Source of the DNA: Pseudoalteromonas neustonica
GTDB taxonomy: Bacteria; Pseudomonadota; Gammaproteobacteria; Enterobacterales; Alteromonadaceae
DNA length: 64,000 bases
Reading direction: 5' to 3'
Assembly: GCF_001653135.1 (NCBI RefSeq)
Contig: NZ_BDDS01000008.1
Coordinates: forward strand, 62,001-126,000
Part shown: positions 45,147 to 54,665 of the stretch, in pieces
How positions within the stretch are numbered: position 1 is the first letter of the stretch
Layout: each line of letters begins with the position of its first letter
Translations under genes and position numbers: made by a program
The notes under the pieces: generated by a model
What the model was told of the DNA's origin: nothing
Seen by the model: the letters and a program-made list of their open reading frames with translations, nothing else
Databases searched by the model: none

Positions 45147-47064
45147 TGATTTCTACCCTGTTTCGGCCATGCTCTTTTGCAGTATATAAGGCTTTGTCTG
45201 CTTTTTTCAGTAAATCTTTAAATGAAGTTAATTCAGAACTTTTTTGTGCAACGCCAAAACTTGCCGTTATTTTAATGATCTGACCATCACTAATTATATG
45301 CTCTTTCTCTATATCACTTTTAATGCGGAAAGCTATTTCAGTGGCTTCAACTGATGTTGTATTATTCAATACAACTAGAAATTCTTCACCGCCTATACGC
45401 CCTAAAAAATCACTTTCTCGAATAGCTCGCTGCGATATTTGAGTTACAGCCTTTAAAACTAGGTCGCCTGCCGGGTGACCATAGTTATCATTAATTTTCT
45501 TAAAGTGATCTAAATCAAAACAGATAAGTGTAAATTTTTGATTATCTAATTTAAGCTGTAACCACTGTAATTCAGCTAAATCCATAATCTTACGTCTATT
45601 AGCTACACCGGTTAAAAAATCAGTGTTTGCAAGCAAGCTAAATTTTCGTCGTAAACGATACTGTCGCCACGTAAATATTAATAACACCAAAAAGAGTAAT
45701 AGCACACTTAACATTGCTGTTTTTTGAAGTGTTTGTTGTTGCTTTATTTCTTGTAAAGCAAACTCATTTAATTCTTTGTTTTTTTCAAGAAGTTGCTTTT
45801 CAAGCTCGACCTTTTTTATATCAAATTGCACTTTATGACGTGATCGAGATAATTCTCGTACTTGATTATAGTATTGTGCACTGAGCTCTATATGAGCTTG
45901 CTGATAAGAAACTGCTTGTTGGTAATTACCTTGCTGTATCGCTAATTGCGCTTGCAGTGCAACTAATTTCAACTCTAATGTCACACTATTTTCAACAGGG
46001 ATATTTGCAAGTAGCTGTCGCGCCTTTTCAAGTGTACTACTTGCGTTAGTTAAGTTATTTTTTTTGAGTTCAATCTCGGCTTGAATATACAGATGCTTAA
46101 TAATATTGTGCACATCTTCAAGTTCATGAAAATATACATTGCTCAAATTTAGGTAATCGATTGCTTTGTCTAAATTATCAAGTTGTAAGTTAGCTTCTGC
46201 AATAATGATGTAAGCGTAATAGTCAAAGCTAGGATTTGCCACTTCATAGTTTATTTTTAGCATTTTATTTGCATTATCAATGGCATCTTGACTACGTGAT
46301 AACTTTAAATAAATTTTTGCTAAATGAAAATATGACACCATGATATCAAACGATAGGTCATTTTTTAAAAAGTAAGCGAGCGCTTTATTTTGCAGCTCAA
46401 TGGCTTTTTCAAAATCAAACAAGAACTCATATGATTTTGCCATAGTTGACTCTATATAAGCTAACTTCAGTTGATTGCCACCACGACTGATTAGTTCATA
46501 CGCTTTATAAAAATAGTCAATCGCGCGAATTTCGTCATGATTGTAAACATAATAACTTGCTAACGAGCTGTACACATTACCTTTCAAATCATCATCGCCA
46601 AATAGCTCAGCTTTATTCTTTGCCTCTAATAATGCGGTTAACGCATTTTTAGGATCGCCTATAGAATTATAAATATTCGCTTGTACAAGTAAGTAATCTA
46701 TGTGGGTAAAATTATCTAATAAGTCTAAATGAACGGAAACTTGCTTTTCGAGCTCAATTGCGGGTGTCATTTCACCATTTAACAGATAGTTTTCTGCTAG
46801 ATATATTTGTAATTTTGAACGTTGTAACGCCGTTACATTATTTTCATGTTTAGATAATAGTTGCGTAAGATAGGTAATTGCTTGAGTTGGGTCTTGAATA
46901 CTTTTTTTCTCTGCAGTGGCTAATTGCGTGGTTAACCACTGTTCATCAAAGGTAGTTTTTGCACTTACGGTATTTAAAAACAAATACCCACATACAACAA
47001 AGCTCACTATTAAACTTTGCAAAACAGCTAATATAGCGTTTTTCCTTTGCTGTATGTGCATCAT
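45139..47064 (-). CDS. TPR-containing membrane diguanylate cyclase (GGDEF)
   Basis: A 641-residue sensor protein with an N-terminal signal/anchor segment (12-35), a periplasmic region of seven or so TPR-like repeats (about 45-400), a coiled coil (about 405-440), a transmembrane segment (about 446-466) and a C-terminal GGDEF domain. The active site is intact as GGEEF (558-562), and the RxxD inhibitory site is present as RESD (549-552), five residues upstream. It should make cyclic di-GMP in response to an envelope signal. AGGAAG precedes the ATG. It lies 15 bases after parE and overlaps the dehydrogenase gene. Confidence 0.93.
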   Translation of the reverse strand: MMHIQQRKNAILAVLQSLIVSFVVCGYLFLNTVSAKTTFDEQWLTTQLATAEKKSIQDPTQAITYLTQLLSKHENNVTALQRSKLQIYLAENYLLNGEMTPAIELEKQVSVHLDLLDNFTHIDYLLVQANIYNSIGDPKNALTALLEAKNKAELFGDDDLKGNVYSSLASYYVYNHDEIRAIDYFYKAYELISRGGNQLKLAYIESTMAKSYEFLFDFEKAIELQNKALAYFLKNDLSFDIMVSYFHLAKIYLKLSRSQDAIDNANKMLKINYEVANPSFDYYAYIIIAEANLQLDNLDKAIDYLNLSNVYFHELEDVHNIIKHLYIQAEIELKKNNLTNASSTLEKARQLLANIPVENSVTLELKLVALQAQLAIQQGNYQQAVSYQQAHIELSAQYYNQVRELSRSRHKVQFDIKKVELEKQLLEKNKELNEFALQEIKQQQTLQKTAMLSVLLLFLVLLIFTWRQYRLRRKFSLLANTDFLTGVANRRKIMDLAELQWLQLKLDNQKFTLICFDLDHFKKINDNYGHPAGDLVLKAVTQISQRAIRESDFLGRIGGEEFLVVLNNTTSVEATEIAFRIKSDIEKEHIISDGQIIKITASFGVAQKSSELTSFKDLLKKADKALYTAKEHGRNRVEINE

Positions 47065-47079
47065 AAATCTTCCTGATTT

Positions 47080-48969
47080 TTATACTTGGGCACGATTACC
47101 GTGATCTTCTAACCATTGGCGACGATCTGATGAGCGCTTTTTAGCCAGTAGCATGTCCATCATTTCTAAGGTCGCTTGCTCATCTTCAAGCGTTAATTGC
47201 ACTAATCGGCGGGTATTCGGATCCATGGTCGTTTCACGTAATTGCAAAGGGTTCATTTCACCCAATCCTTTGAAGCGTTGTACGTTAACTTTACCACGTT
47301 TTTTCTCGGCTTCTATGCGCGCTAAAATACCTGATTTTTCATCTTCATCAAGCGCGTAGTAAACGTCTTTGCCTATATCAATTCTAAACAAGGGTGGCAT
47401 AGCAACGTACACATGGCCTTCTTTTACCAATGTCGTAAAATGACGTACGAATAGCGCACATAATAAAGTTGCGATGTGCAAACCATCCGAATCGGCATCC
47501 GCTAGAATACAAATTTTATTATAGCGTAAAGTTGATAAATCACTTGAGTCTGGATCAATGCCCAGTGCGACAGAAATATCATGCACTTCTTGTGATGCTA
47601 AAATTTGTCCTGACTCAACTTCCCACGTATTTAAAATCTTACCTCGTAGCGGCATAATAGCCTGAAACTCACGATCACGTGCTTGTTTAGCCGAGCCGCC
47701 AGCAGAGTCACCTTCCACTAAAAACAATTCAGTTCGGTCATTATCTGCAGCGCTACAATCAGTTAATTTCCCTGGTAATGCGGGGCCTGCGGTAACACGT
47801 TTACGTACTACTTTTTTAGCTGCTCGTAGGCGTTTTTGGGCATTAGAAATACACAGTTCTGACAACAGCTCTGCTGTATCCGTGTGTTCATTCAGCCATA
47901 AACTAAACGAGTCTTTAACTACGCCAGATACAAACGCTGAACATGAACGCGATGAGAGCTTCTCTTTAGTTTGACCTGCAAATTGCGGATCTTGCATCTT
48001 CACTGATAAAACGTAACTACAGCGTTCCCAAATGTCATCAGGTGTCAGCTTTACTCCGCGCGGTAGTAAGTTTCTGAATTCGCAGAACTCACGCATGGCT
48101 TCAAGTAAACCTTGGCGCAGACCATTAACATGCGTACCACCTTGAGCTGTTGGTATTAGGTTTACGTAACTTTCAGCAATTGATTCGCCACCATCCGGCA
48201 GCCAAACTACAGCCCAGTCTGCTCCTTCGGTTGAACTTGAAAATACACCTGTGAATGGGTCTTTAGGTAAAACGTCATAGCCTTTTACGGCTTCATTTAA
48301 GTAATCTTTTAAGCCAGTTTCGTAATACCACTCTTGGGTTTCTTTAGTTTGTTTATTAACAAATTTAATACGCAAACCTGGGCAAAGTACGGCTTTGGCT
48401 TTTAATAGGTGATGCAATTTAGTCAGTGAAAAGTTAGCCGAGTCAAAATAGCTAGCATCTGGCCAAAATCGGACTGTGGTTCCCGTATTACGTTTACCAA
48501 CAGTACCAATAATATTTAAGTCTTCAACTTTATCGCCATGTTCAAATGCCATCATGTACTGCTGCGCATCACGTCGAACAACAACTTCTACGCGAGTAGA
48601 GAGTGCATTTACTACCGAAATACCTACACCATGTAAACCACCCGAAAACTGGTAATTTTTATTTGAAAACTTACCACCCGCATGCAGTTTAGTGAAAATC
48701 AACTCAACCCCAGGAATACCTTCTTCTGGGTGAATATCAATTGGCATACCACGACCATCATCACTGACTTCTAAAGAATTATCTTCATGCAGAATGACGT
48801 CAATTTTTGTGGCGTGTCCGGCCATTGCTTCATCGACACTGTTATCAATTACTTCCTGCCCTAAATGGTTAGGACGAGTAGTATCGGTATACATGCCCGG
48901 ACGGCGTTTTACTGGTTCTAAGCCATTTAAAACTTCAATGGCTTCGGCGTTATAATTTTGCTGACTCAT
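47080..48969 (-). CDS. parE: DNA topoisomerase IV subunit B
   Basis: ATPase subunit of topoisomerase IV with 629 residues, against 630 in E. coli; this separates it from GyrB at about 800. GHKL signatures VIDNSVDEAMAGHA, DDGRGMP and GGLHGVGISVVNALS are present, as are the TOPRIM motif VEGDSAGGSAKQARDR and DADSDG. It follows yqiA by 5 bases, as in E. coli, and is followed by the GGDEF gene rather than directly by parC. Confidence 0.97.
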   Translation of the reverse strand: MSQQNYNAEAIEVLNGLEPVKRRPGMYTDTTRPNHLGQEVIDNSVDEAMAGHATKIDVILHEDNSLEVSDDGRGMPIDIHPEEGIPGVELIFTKLHAGGKFSNKNYQFSGGLHGVGISVVNALSTRVEVVVRRDAQQYMMAFEHGDKVEDLNIIGTVGKRNTGTTVRFWPDASYFDSANFSLTKLHHLLKAKAVLCPGLRIKFVNKQTKETQEWYYETGLKDYLNEAVKGYDVLPKDPFTGVFSSSTEGADWAVVWLPDGGESIAESYVNLIPTAQGGTHVNGLRQGLLEAMREFCEFRNLLPRGVKLTPDDIWERCSYVLSVKMQDPQFAGQTKEKLSSRSCSAFVSGVVKDSFSLWLNEHTDTAELLSELCISNAQKRLRAAKKVVRKRVTAGPALPGKLTDCSAADNDRTELFLVEGDSAGGSAKQARDREFQAIMPLRGKILNTWEVESGQILASQEVHDISVALGIDPDSSDLSTLRYNKICILADADSDGLHIATLLCALFVRHFTTLVKEGHVYVAMPPLFRIDIGKDVYYALDEDEKSGILARIEAEKKRGKVNVQRFKGLGEMNPLQLRETTMDPNTRRLVQLTLEDEQATLEMMDMLLAKKRSSDRRQWLEDHGNRAQV

Positions 48970-48974
48970 AGTTT

Positions 48975-49559
48975 TTATCTTTTATATGCTTGGCTATTTT
49001 TCGTGATTTTAAGAAAATCGACAATGCTCGCAAAGGTGCTCTCAAAGTTAACAAAACTGTGATCGCCTCCAAACTCTATATGCTGCTTACATTGTGAATA
49101 ATATTTAACTGCCTGTTGAAACGCCAATACTTCATCGCCTGTCTGCTGTAATAAGTACAGTAGCGATGGCTGTTGTAAATCTGAAATAGACAGTGACTTT
49201 AGCGCACTAATATGACTTTTATTTAGTTCGTAGTGGGTATCCTGATATGGATTATAATTTGACCCTAAGAATGAACTCAACAATAAAAAAGGCGTAACTG
49301 CAGGATTGATCACTACAGCTGGCAGCTGATATTTTTGCGATAAATAAGTGGCATAAAAACCACCTAAAGAGCTACCTAACAACACTGTATTTGGCGTTAG
49401 TAGTTGCTCGATTTGAATAATTGCGTGAAACGGTTCATGACTCAACCGCGGTACGCAGTATTCAACGCCATAGTGTGCCATATACTCACCAAAGCGCACA
49501 GCTTTAAATGACTTTTCACTGCTATTAAAACCGTGAATATAAATTACTCGTTGAGCCAT
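48975..49559 (-). CDS. yqiA: YqiA-family esterase
   Basis: Small alpha/beta hydrolase of 194 residues from ATG 49559, which has GGAG six bases upstream; the open frame from 49580 adds seven unmatched residues. It has YIHGFNSSEKS at the N-terminus, nucleophile Ser in LLGSSLGGFYATYLS, INPAVTP and the late acid and His in TGDEVL and GGDHSF. It hydrolyses short acyl esters in E. coli; its physiological role is unclear. It overlaps the end of cpdA by 16 bases, within the yqiB-cpdA-yqiA-parE run. Confidence 0.92.
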   Translation of the reverse strand: MAQRVIYIHGFNSSEKSFKAVRFGEYMAHYGVEYCVPRLSHEPFHAIIQIEQLLTPNTVLLGSSLGGFYATYLSQKYQLPAVVINPAVTPFLLLSSFLGSNYNPYQDTHYELNKSHISALKSLSISDLQQPSLLYLLQQTGDEVLAFQQAVKYYSQCKQHIEFGGDHSFVNFESTFASIVDFLKITKNSQAYKR

Positions 49560-50335
49560 ATCAACTCCGATTTCACACACAGTGGTTCAGCTGTATTTAG
49601 CCTTTCAAGTGTTATTAAACGGTAGCTAGCACCCATATTTTGCTGCTGCCAATCAATACTATGCTTAGTAAATTGCACCGAGCTGGCTGGTGTAGATAAA
49701 ATATCAACACTTCTAAATTTAAACTGATAATCGTTATGTACATGACCATGAAACAAATGGTTAACTAGGCCACTGTTATGCAATACATTGAGTAATTGAG
49801 GGCCATTTTCTAGCATATGTTTATCTAAATAACCATTTATAGGCAATGGATTATGATGACAAAAAACCACTGCAGGCTGTTGCGATGTTGCCAATACCTC
49901 TGAGAGTTCATTGATATGTTGCTCACTCACCCAACCTGCAGGCGTAGGCCCTTTAGAGTTAACCAACAAAATATCGAAGCCACTAGCAATAAGACGTTTA
50001 GCACTTTTTATTTGGCCACCAGAAATACGCTGCATTAAACTTATTTCATCATGATTACCTGGCACCCAAAATACGGGGCATGTTAAAGGGGAATCAGCGA
50101 TTAACTGGGCAAATAATAAATAGGATTCAAAGCTGTGGTCTTGCGTTAAGTCGCCACCAAAAATTACAGCATCTAGAGGCTGCTGCGCCATATGTGTCAG
50201 CGCGCTAGAAAAATGCTTTGCGGTATTCACGGCAAAATACTCACCGTCAATATCACAAAATAAATGGCAGTCGGTGATATGGGCTAAACGTAACTGGGGA
50301 GTATTAAACTTTGCAACCTCATCAAACCAAGCCAT
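49544..50335 (-). CDS. cpdA: 3',5'-cyclic-AMP phosphodiesterase
   Basis: Metallophosphoesterase of 263 residues that degrades cAMP and so modulates CRP. Metal-binding motifs in order are ITDCHLF (D-x-H), GGDLTQD, GNHDE, CHHNP and GHVHND. The position next to yqiB and yqiA supports CpdA rather than another phosphoesterase. The ATG has GGGAT about eight bases upstream and overlaps the yqiB stop by 14 bases. Confidence 0.92.
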   Translation of the reverse strand: MAWFDEVAKFNTPQLRLAHITDCHLFCDIDGEYFAVNTAKHFSSALTHMAQQPLDAVIFGGDLTQDHSFESYLLFAQLIADSPLTCPVFWVPGNHDEISLMQRISGGQIKSAKRLIASGFDILLVNSKGPTPAGWVSEQHINELSEVLATSQQPAVVFCHHNPLPINGYLDKHMLENGPQLLNVLHNSGLVNHLFHGHVHNDYQFKFRSVDILSTPASSVQFTKHSIDWQQQNMGASYRLITLERLNTAEPLCVKSELIWLNE

Positions 50336-50780
50336 TATCTACATCCCAGTTGAGAACTGCGCGGCCACTTTCAACACACGCAACTAACCAATCATACAAA
50401 AATGCATTAAGTTGGTACTTTTCATCTTTTTGGTGCATTTGTGGATTAGGGTAACCATAAGATGGCTTTATTCTTTGATGGTAATCATGGTGAACTATTT
50501 CTGCGACCTTCGCATCATGATACAAGCGCACAGTTAAAAAGAGTGGATTAAACCCCTTTAGCATCCCTGTTAATTGCCTGATTGAAATATCCATTGTGTA
50601 CTTTGCGCAACCATCCACTTTAATCGTAAATTGATTATTGCCCAACTGAACGTCCCGAGCACTCCCGACTTCCCTATCACTAGGTAATAGTTTTAAAGCG
50701 CGTAAGTAATTGTGCTCACATAACGTAAGGTATTTAGGTAGATTTTGAATATATCGTTGTTTCACTGCAAATGCTGTCAA
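50322..50780 (-). CDS. yqiB: DUF1249 protein YqiB
   Basis: A 152-residue cytoplasmic protein of unknown function. LPKYLTLCEHNYLRALKLLP, LTVRLYHDAKVAEI and YPNPQMHQKDEKYQLNAFLYDWL match E. coli YqiB closely. The start is TTG at 50780 or GTG at 50765; the GTG gives a length closer to E. coli, and neither has a clear ribosome-binding site. It is part of the nudF-yqiB-cpdA-yqiA-parE order. Confidence 0.9.
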   Translation of the reverse strand: MTAFAVKQRYIQNLPKYLTLCEHNYLRALKLLPSDREVGSARDVQLGNNQFTIKVDGCAKYTMDISIRQLTGMLKGFNPLFLTVRLYHDAKVAEIVHHDYHQRIKPSYGYPNPQMHQKDEKYQLNAFLYDWLVACVESGRAVLNWDVDNGLV

Positions 50781-50854
50781 GTTGCCGCCATTAAATTAGA
50801 AATTAAACGTAATCAATTTTAAATGTACTTTAGATTATTCAACACTATGAACTG

Positions 50855-51481
50855 TTATTTTACGCATTCAGCTATTATACGCTCGCGATTTAGTGCAAGC
50901 CATTGTAATGAAATAACCGTAGCAGCATTATCTATCTCACCGCTTTTTAAACGCGCCATCGCATCTGTAAAACTCACTATGTGGGTTTTAATATCCTCAC
51001 CTTCGGTCTCAAGTCCATAAATCCCACTGTTAAGCTGGCTCAAATCGGTTTTAGCTAAATATAGATACAAACGTTCAGTGGAACCTCCGGGACTTGAAAG
51101 GTAGGACAACATAAACTCTAATTCAGTAAGCTCTAACCCTGCCTCTTCAAACGCTTCACGCTTAGCGACATTCTCGTAATCAGTGCTGCCATCCGTCATT
51201 CCTGCTATACACTCTAACAACCAAGGCGATGGCTTACTTTTAATTGCACCGATTCGAATTTGTTCTATTAATAAAATACTATCTAAAGCAATATCATAAG
51301 GTAGCACAGCCACGGCGTCGCCACGCTCTAGTATTTCACGACGAATCGTGTCCGATTGACCACCGGCAAAGAGAGCATGTTCAAACTGATACAAGTTAAT
51401 ATTAAAAAAACCTTTATACAGTGACTCTATTGGTGCGACTTTAACATCGTGTTTGCTAAATTTTGCAAGTTGCTTGCCCAT
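50855..51481 (-). CDS. nudF: ADP-ribose pyrophosphatase (Nudix)
   Basis: Nudix hydrolase of 208 residues that cleaves ADP-ribose to AMP and ribose-5-phosphate. The Nudix box reads GMTDGSTDYENVAKREAFEE (94-113). The REUXEE core (Arg108, Glu109, Glu112, Glu113) is intact, but the first conserved Glu of GX5E is Thr100. AGGAAAG precedes the ATG. It is divergent from tolC, which is the standard gammaproteobacterial arrangement. Confidence 0.92.
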   Translation of the reverse strand: MGKQLAKFSKHDVKVAPIESLYKGFFNINLYQFEHALFAGGQSDTIRREILERGDAVAVLPYDIALDSILLIEQIRIGAIKSKPSPWLLECIAGMTDGSTDYENVAKREAFEEAGLELTELEFMLSYLSSPGGSTERLYLYLAKTDLSQLNSGIYGLETEGEDIKTHIVSFTDAMARLKSGEIDNAATVISLQWLALNRERIIAECVK

Positions 51482-51655
51482 ATTCTACTTTCCTTAAATT
51501 AGTAAGCACAACAAAATAAATCATTATACTGTGCATACAAATAATTATATTCTGTTACATTTGATCACGGTGTTTTATGCAATTTTTTTTTTGTTATTTG
51601 CTAAAACAGGTTACCATGCTTTTAGTATGCAAATTGTCTAAGGACTGAACGAATA

Positions 51656-52996
51656 ATGAAAAAGAACATTCTTGCTGCGCTGATCGGTTTATCATGCGCA
51701 TTAACTGCTACAGCATCAAATGCTGAAAATTTAATTCAAGTTTACGAGATTGCCACGGTTAACGATCCAACTGTATTAAAGGCAAAAGCCCAAGCGGACG
51801 CGCAATCTTATAACAGTGACCGTGCTATGAGCGCTTTATTACCTCAAATCGGCTTTAGCATGGGTTATAGCAAAAGCGATAGTACTTCTTATGATGGTTC
51901 TGACTTGACTGGCTATGAAAAATTAAAAGGTGATTCAGACTCATTCACCCGAGGCTTAAGCTTAAACCAAACGCTGTTCGATTTAGGTGCTTGGAACTCT
52001 TTAGGCATTGCAGATAAGCAAGCATTACAAGCAAATGCACAATACGACTTTGCTCAGCAAGACCTGATTGTCCGTGTTGCTGATGGCTACTTTAATGTAT
52101 TAAGTGCTATTGATAACCTAGAGTTCGTAAAATCTGAAAAGCGTGCAATTGAACGTCAACTTGAGCAAACAAAACAACGCTACGCTGTTGGTTTAACAGC
52201 TATTACTGAAGTTCATGAAGCCCAAGCACAATTTGATAATTCAGTTGCTCGTGAAATTGTTGCTCAAAACGGTGTTGAAACAGCCCGAGAATTACTACGT
52301 GAAATCACAGGTAAATACCACGCTAAACTTGATACTTTGAACACTGAAACTTTTTCGACGGTTACCCCAAGCAAGAAATCGGTTGATTTTATTGAAGTCG
52401 CAAAAGAAAACAACTTGAACCTTCAAGTTGCAAAAGTAACCGTTGATATTGCAAAGGATCAAATTGATTTAGCGCAAGCTGGTCATTATCCAACGCTGAC
52501 TTTAAAAGCCAGCTATGGTGATACGCTTAGTGATTCAAACCGTAACCATATGAAACCACGTGGCGATAGCACAACTGTTGGTTTGAACTTTAACGTTCCG
52601 ATTTACTCAGGCGGTGCTACATTGGCGGCAACTGAGCAAGCCCGTGCTTTTTATGTATCAGCGAGCCAAGATTTAGAATCTAGCTTACGCGGCGTAACTC
52701 GTTCAGTAATCACATCCTATAACCAAGTGGTTTCTGATATTGCGACGTTTAAAGCCCTTGAACAAGCCGTTGTATCAGCAGAAAGTGCATTAAAAGCCAC
52801 TGAAGCTGGTTTTGAAGTAGGCACGCGTACCATTGTTGATGTATTAAACAGTACGCAAAACCTGTTCAACGCTAAACGTAATCTTGCTGATGTACGCTAT
52901 CGTTATGTCGTATCAACACTGCGCTTAAAACAAGCCGCTGGTACGTTAACAAGCAACGATTTACAAGCGATCAACAAAGGTTTAAAAGCAATCTAA
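51656..52996 (+). CDS. tolC: Outer-membrane efflux channel TolC
   Basis: Trimeric outer-membrane and periplasmic channel used by multidrug pumps and type I secretion. It has 446 residues with a signal peptide (1-23) and two repeats of the outer-membrane efflux family. SLNQTLFDLGAW, VGLTAITEVHEAQAQFDNS and EVGTRTIVDVLNSTQNLFNAKRNLADVRYRYV are typical. AAGGA lies 11 bases upstream. A possible half-conserved CRP-like site (TGTTA-N6-TCACG) occurs near 51553 in the divergent promoter region, with low certainty. Confidence 0.95.
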   Translation: MKKNILAALIGLSCALTATASNAENLIQVYEIATVNDPTVLKAKAQADAQSYNSDRAMSALLPQIGFSMGYSKSDSTSYDGSDLTGYEKLKGDSDSFTRGLSLNQTLFDLGAWNSLGIADKQALQANAQYDFAQQDLIVRVADGYFNVLSAIDNLEFVKSEKRAIERQLEQTKQRYAVGLTAITEVHEAQAQFDNSVAREIVAQNGVETARELLREITGKYHAKLDTLNTETFSTVTPSKKSVDFIEVAKENNLNLQVAKVTVDIAKDQIDLAQAGHYPTLTLKASYGDTLSDSNRNHMKPRGDSTTVGLNFNVPIYSGGATLAATEQARAFYVSASQDLESSLRGVTRSVITSYNQVVSDIATFKALEQAVVSAESALKATEAGFEVGTRTIVDVLNSTQNLFNAKRNLADVRYRYVVSTLRLKQAAGTLTSNDLQAINKGLKAI

Positions 52997-53030
52997 TCCC
53001 TTCGTTTAGGTAATGATTGATAAATACTTC

Positions 53031-53057
53031 AAAAGCCAGCAACTTGCTGGCTTTTTT
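53031..53057 (+). terminator. Rho-independent terminator of tolC
   Basis: The stem AAAAGCCAGC / GCTGGCTTTTTT with an AACTT loop lies 34 bases after the tolC stop. Confidence 0.9.
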
Positions 53058-53111
53058 GTATTTTTACATTCATACAGTTAAACTAGCTTCTTTTCGATTT
53101 GAGATACTTTC

Positions 53112-54038
53112 GTGGTCAACACATCTGCATTTAAATTATCTTTTTTAAGCCCGCGTTATTGGCTGACTTGGATTGGCGTGTTTTTTTTATACGCTATATC
53201 TTGGTTACCTTTTAAATTTCAGCTTTGGTTAGGGAAACAACTTGGCCGTTTAGTATATCGGACGATGAAAAGACGCCGCCATATTGCAGAGGTCAATATT
53301 AAGCTATGTTTTCCTGACATGCCCGATACAGAGCAACAAGCTCTGGTTAAAAAGAATATGGAAAACACTGGCATTGCAACACTTGAAACAGGCATGGCGT
53401 GGTGGTGGCCAAATTGGCGTATTAAGCGTGTTTATGGCTCAGTAAAAGGCCTTGAACATTTTGACCAAATTCAACAATCCGGGAAAGGTGTATTATTACT
53501 GGTACCACACATTTTGCATCTTGAAATGGCGAGTCGTGTAATGGGAATTCATCATCAAGGCGTTGGCTTTTATCGCCCTCACAATAATCCGTTGATGGAA
53601 TTTTTTATGACCCGTGGCCGATTACGTTCAAACGAATATTTAATCGGCAAACGTGATGTGAAAGGTCTTTTAAAAGCACTCAAAAACAAAAAGGTTTGTT
53701 ACTATTTACCCGATCAAGACTATGGTCGAAATCGCTGTGAGTTCGCTCCTTTTTTTGCAGTCTCAGAAGCCGCCACTACCACGGGTACACTCCTATTTGC
53801 TGCAAGCAAAAATTGTGAAACAGTCAGTTTAATCAGTCGTCGTGATAAACATGGTAAATATCACTTAGAAGTACTTCCTGCTTTAGATAATTTTCCCAGT
53901 AGTGATGATAAAACAGATGTAACGCGTGTTAACCAACGCATTGAACAAGCTGTAAATGCCGCTCCAGAACAATATATGTGGTTACACCGACGATTTAAAA
54001 CACGCCCAGATATTAACGCGCCCTCTTATTACAAGTGA
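53112..54038 (+). CDS. lpxL: Lipid A acyltransferase (LpxL/HtrB family)
   Basis: Inner-membrane enzyme that adds a secondary acyl chain to Kdo-lipid A. It has 308 residues, one N-terminal membrane segment (about 18-33), basic RTMKRRRHIAEVNIKLCFPD, the catalytic HX4E as HILHLE, and YYLPDQDYG. The start is GTG at 53112; no better ATG exists upstream of the conserved region. It could be LpxL, LpxM or LpxP; the family assignment is firm but the acyl specificity is not. Confidence 0.92.
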   Translation: MVNTSAFKLSFLSPRYWLTWIGVFFLYAISWLPFKFQLWLGKQLGRLVYRTMKRRRHIAEVNIKLCFPDMPDTEQQALVKKNMENTGIATLETGMAWWWPNWRIKRVYGSVKGLEHFDQIQQSGKGVLLLVPHILHLEMASRVMGIHHQGVGFYRPHNNPLMEFFMTRGRLRSNEYLIGKRDVKGLLKALKNKKVCYYLPDQDYGRNRCEFAPFFAVSEAATTTGTLLFAASKNCETVSLISRRDKHGKYHLEVLPALDNFPSSDDKTDVTRVNQRIEQAVNAAPEQYMWLHRRFKTRPDINAPSYYK

Positions 54039-54092
54039 CAATTTCTCGTTAATATGCTTTTATAAACAAATATCAATACAAGGGTATTAGCC

Positions 54093-54665
54093 ATGTGGTT
54101 TTGGGTTAAGCATTTATCATTAGCTGTTATTTTAATAGCTGCAGCTATCTATTTTTTATTTGGTCATGGTCCAGTTGTCGATATAAAAGAGACACAAAAT
54201 GCTGCAGCTCAAGGTTTATCACGCTTTTATGCATCTTTACGTAATCAGGTAAATAAAAGTAATGAACGTGACAAATACGTACTTACTTTGCCAACGCCTG
54301 AAATGGGGATTGATGAAGTATTAACTGATCGTGCAAAAGTGGTTGATCCCTCTTCACCTAGCTGGTCAGGAGCTGTAACTGCACGTCGCTTTGAAAACGG
54401 CTCAACATTAAGAAAAGTGCTTTCTGACTATGCTCGCAGCGAAGATATCGTGCTGTATTGGTATTTAAGCAAAGATTATGTTGTTAAAGATCATTTTCGT
54501 GTTGATAGTAATTTCAACTCGACGTTATATCAGGTTGGTCGCGCCATTAACGATGATTTTGAAAACGAAGTGTATACTTTTTTTTGTTATAGACAGCGAG
54601 CAGCGGTGATCACCGAACTGCCCTCTGAATATGTACGTCAAAACTGTAGGCGCCTAAAGAGCTAG
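54093..54665 (+). CDS. TcpQ-like C-terminal domain protein, membrane anchored
   Basis: A 190-residue protein with an N-terminal membrane anchor (7-26). Its C-terminal half resembles the toxin-coregulated-pilus TcpQ domain: FENGSTLRKVLSDYARSEDIVLYWYLSKDYVVKDHFRVDSNFNSTLYQVGRAI. That domain is found in pilus or secretin accessory proteins, but no pilus operon adjoins this gene (pilT-pilU is 8 kb away). AGGG precedes the ATG. Its 3' end overlaps the convergent glnE by 12 bases. Confidence 0.65.
   Translation: MWFWVKHLSLAVILIAAAIYFLFGHGPVVDIKETQNAAAQGLSRFYASLRNQVNKSNERDKYVLTLPTPEMGIDEVLTDRAKVVDPSSPSWSGAVTARRFENGSTLRKVLSDYARSEDIVLYWYLSKDYVVKDHFRVDSNFNSTLYQVGRAINDDFENEVYTFFCYRQRAAVITELPSEYVRQNCRRLKS

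Noticed and set aside
42000..48969. Assignment of the topoisomerase genes as gyrA and gyrB
   Set aside because: The lengths (763 and 629 residues) and the plsC / yqiA neighbours fit ParC and ParE.
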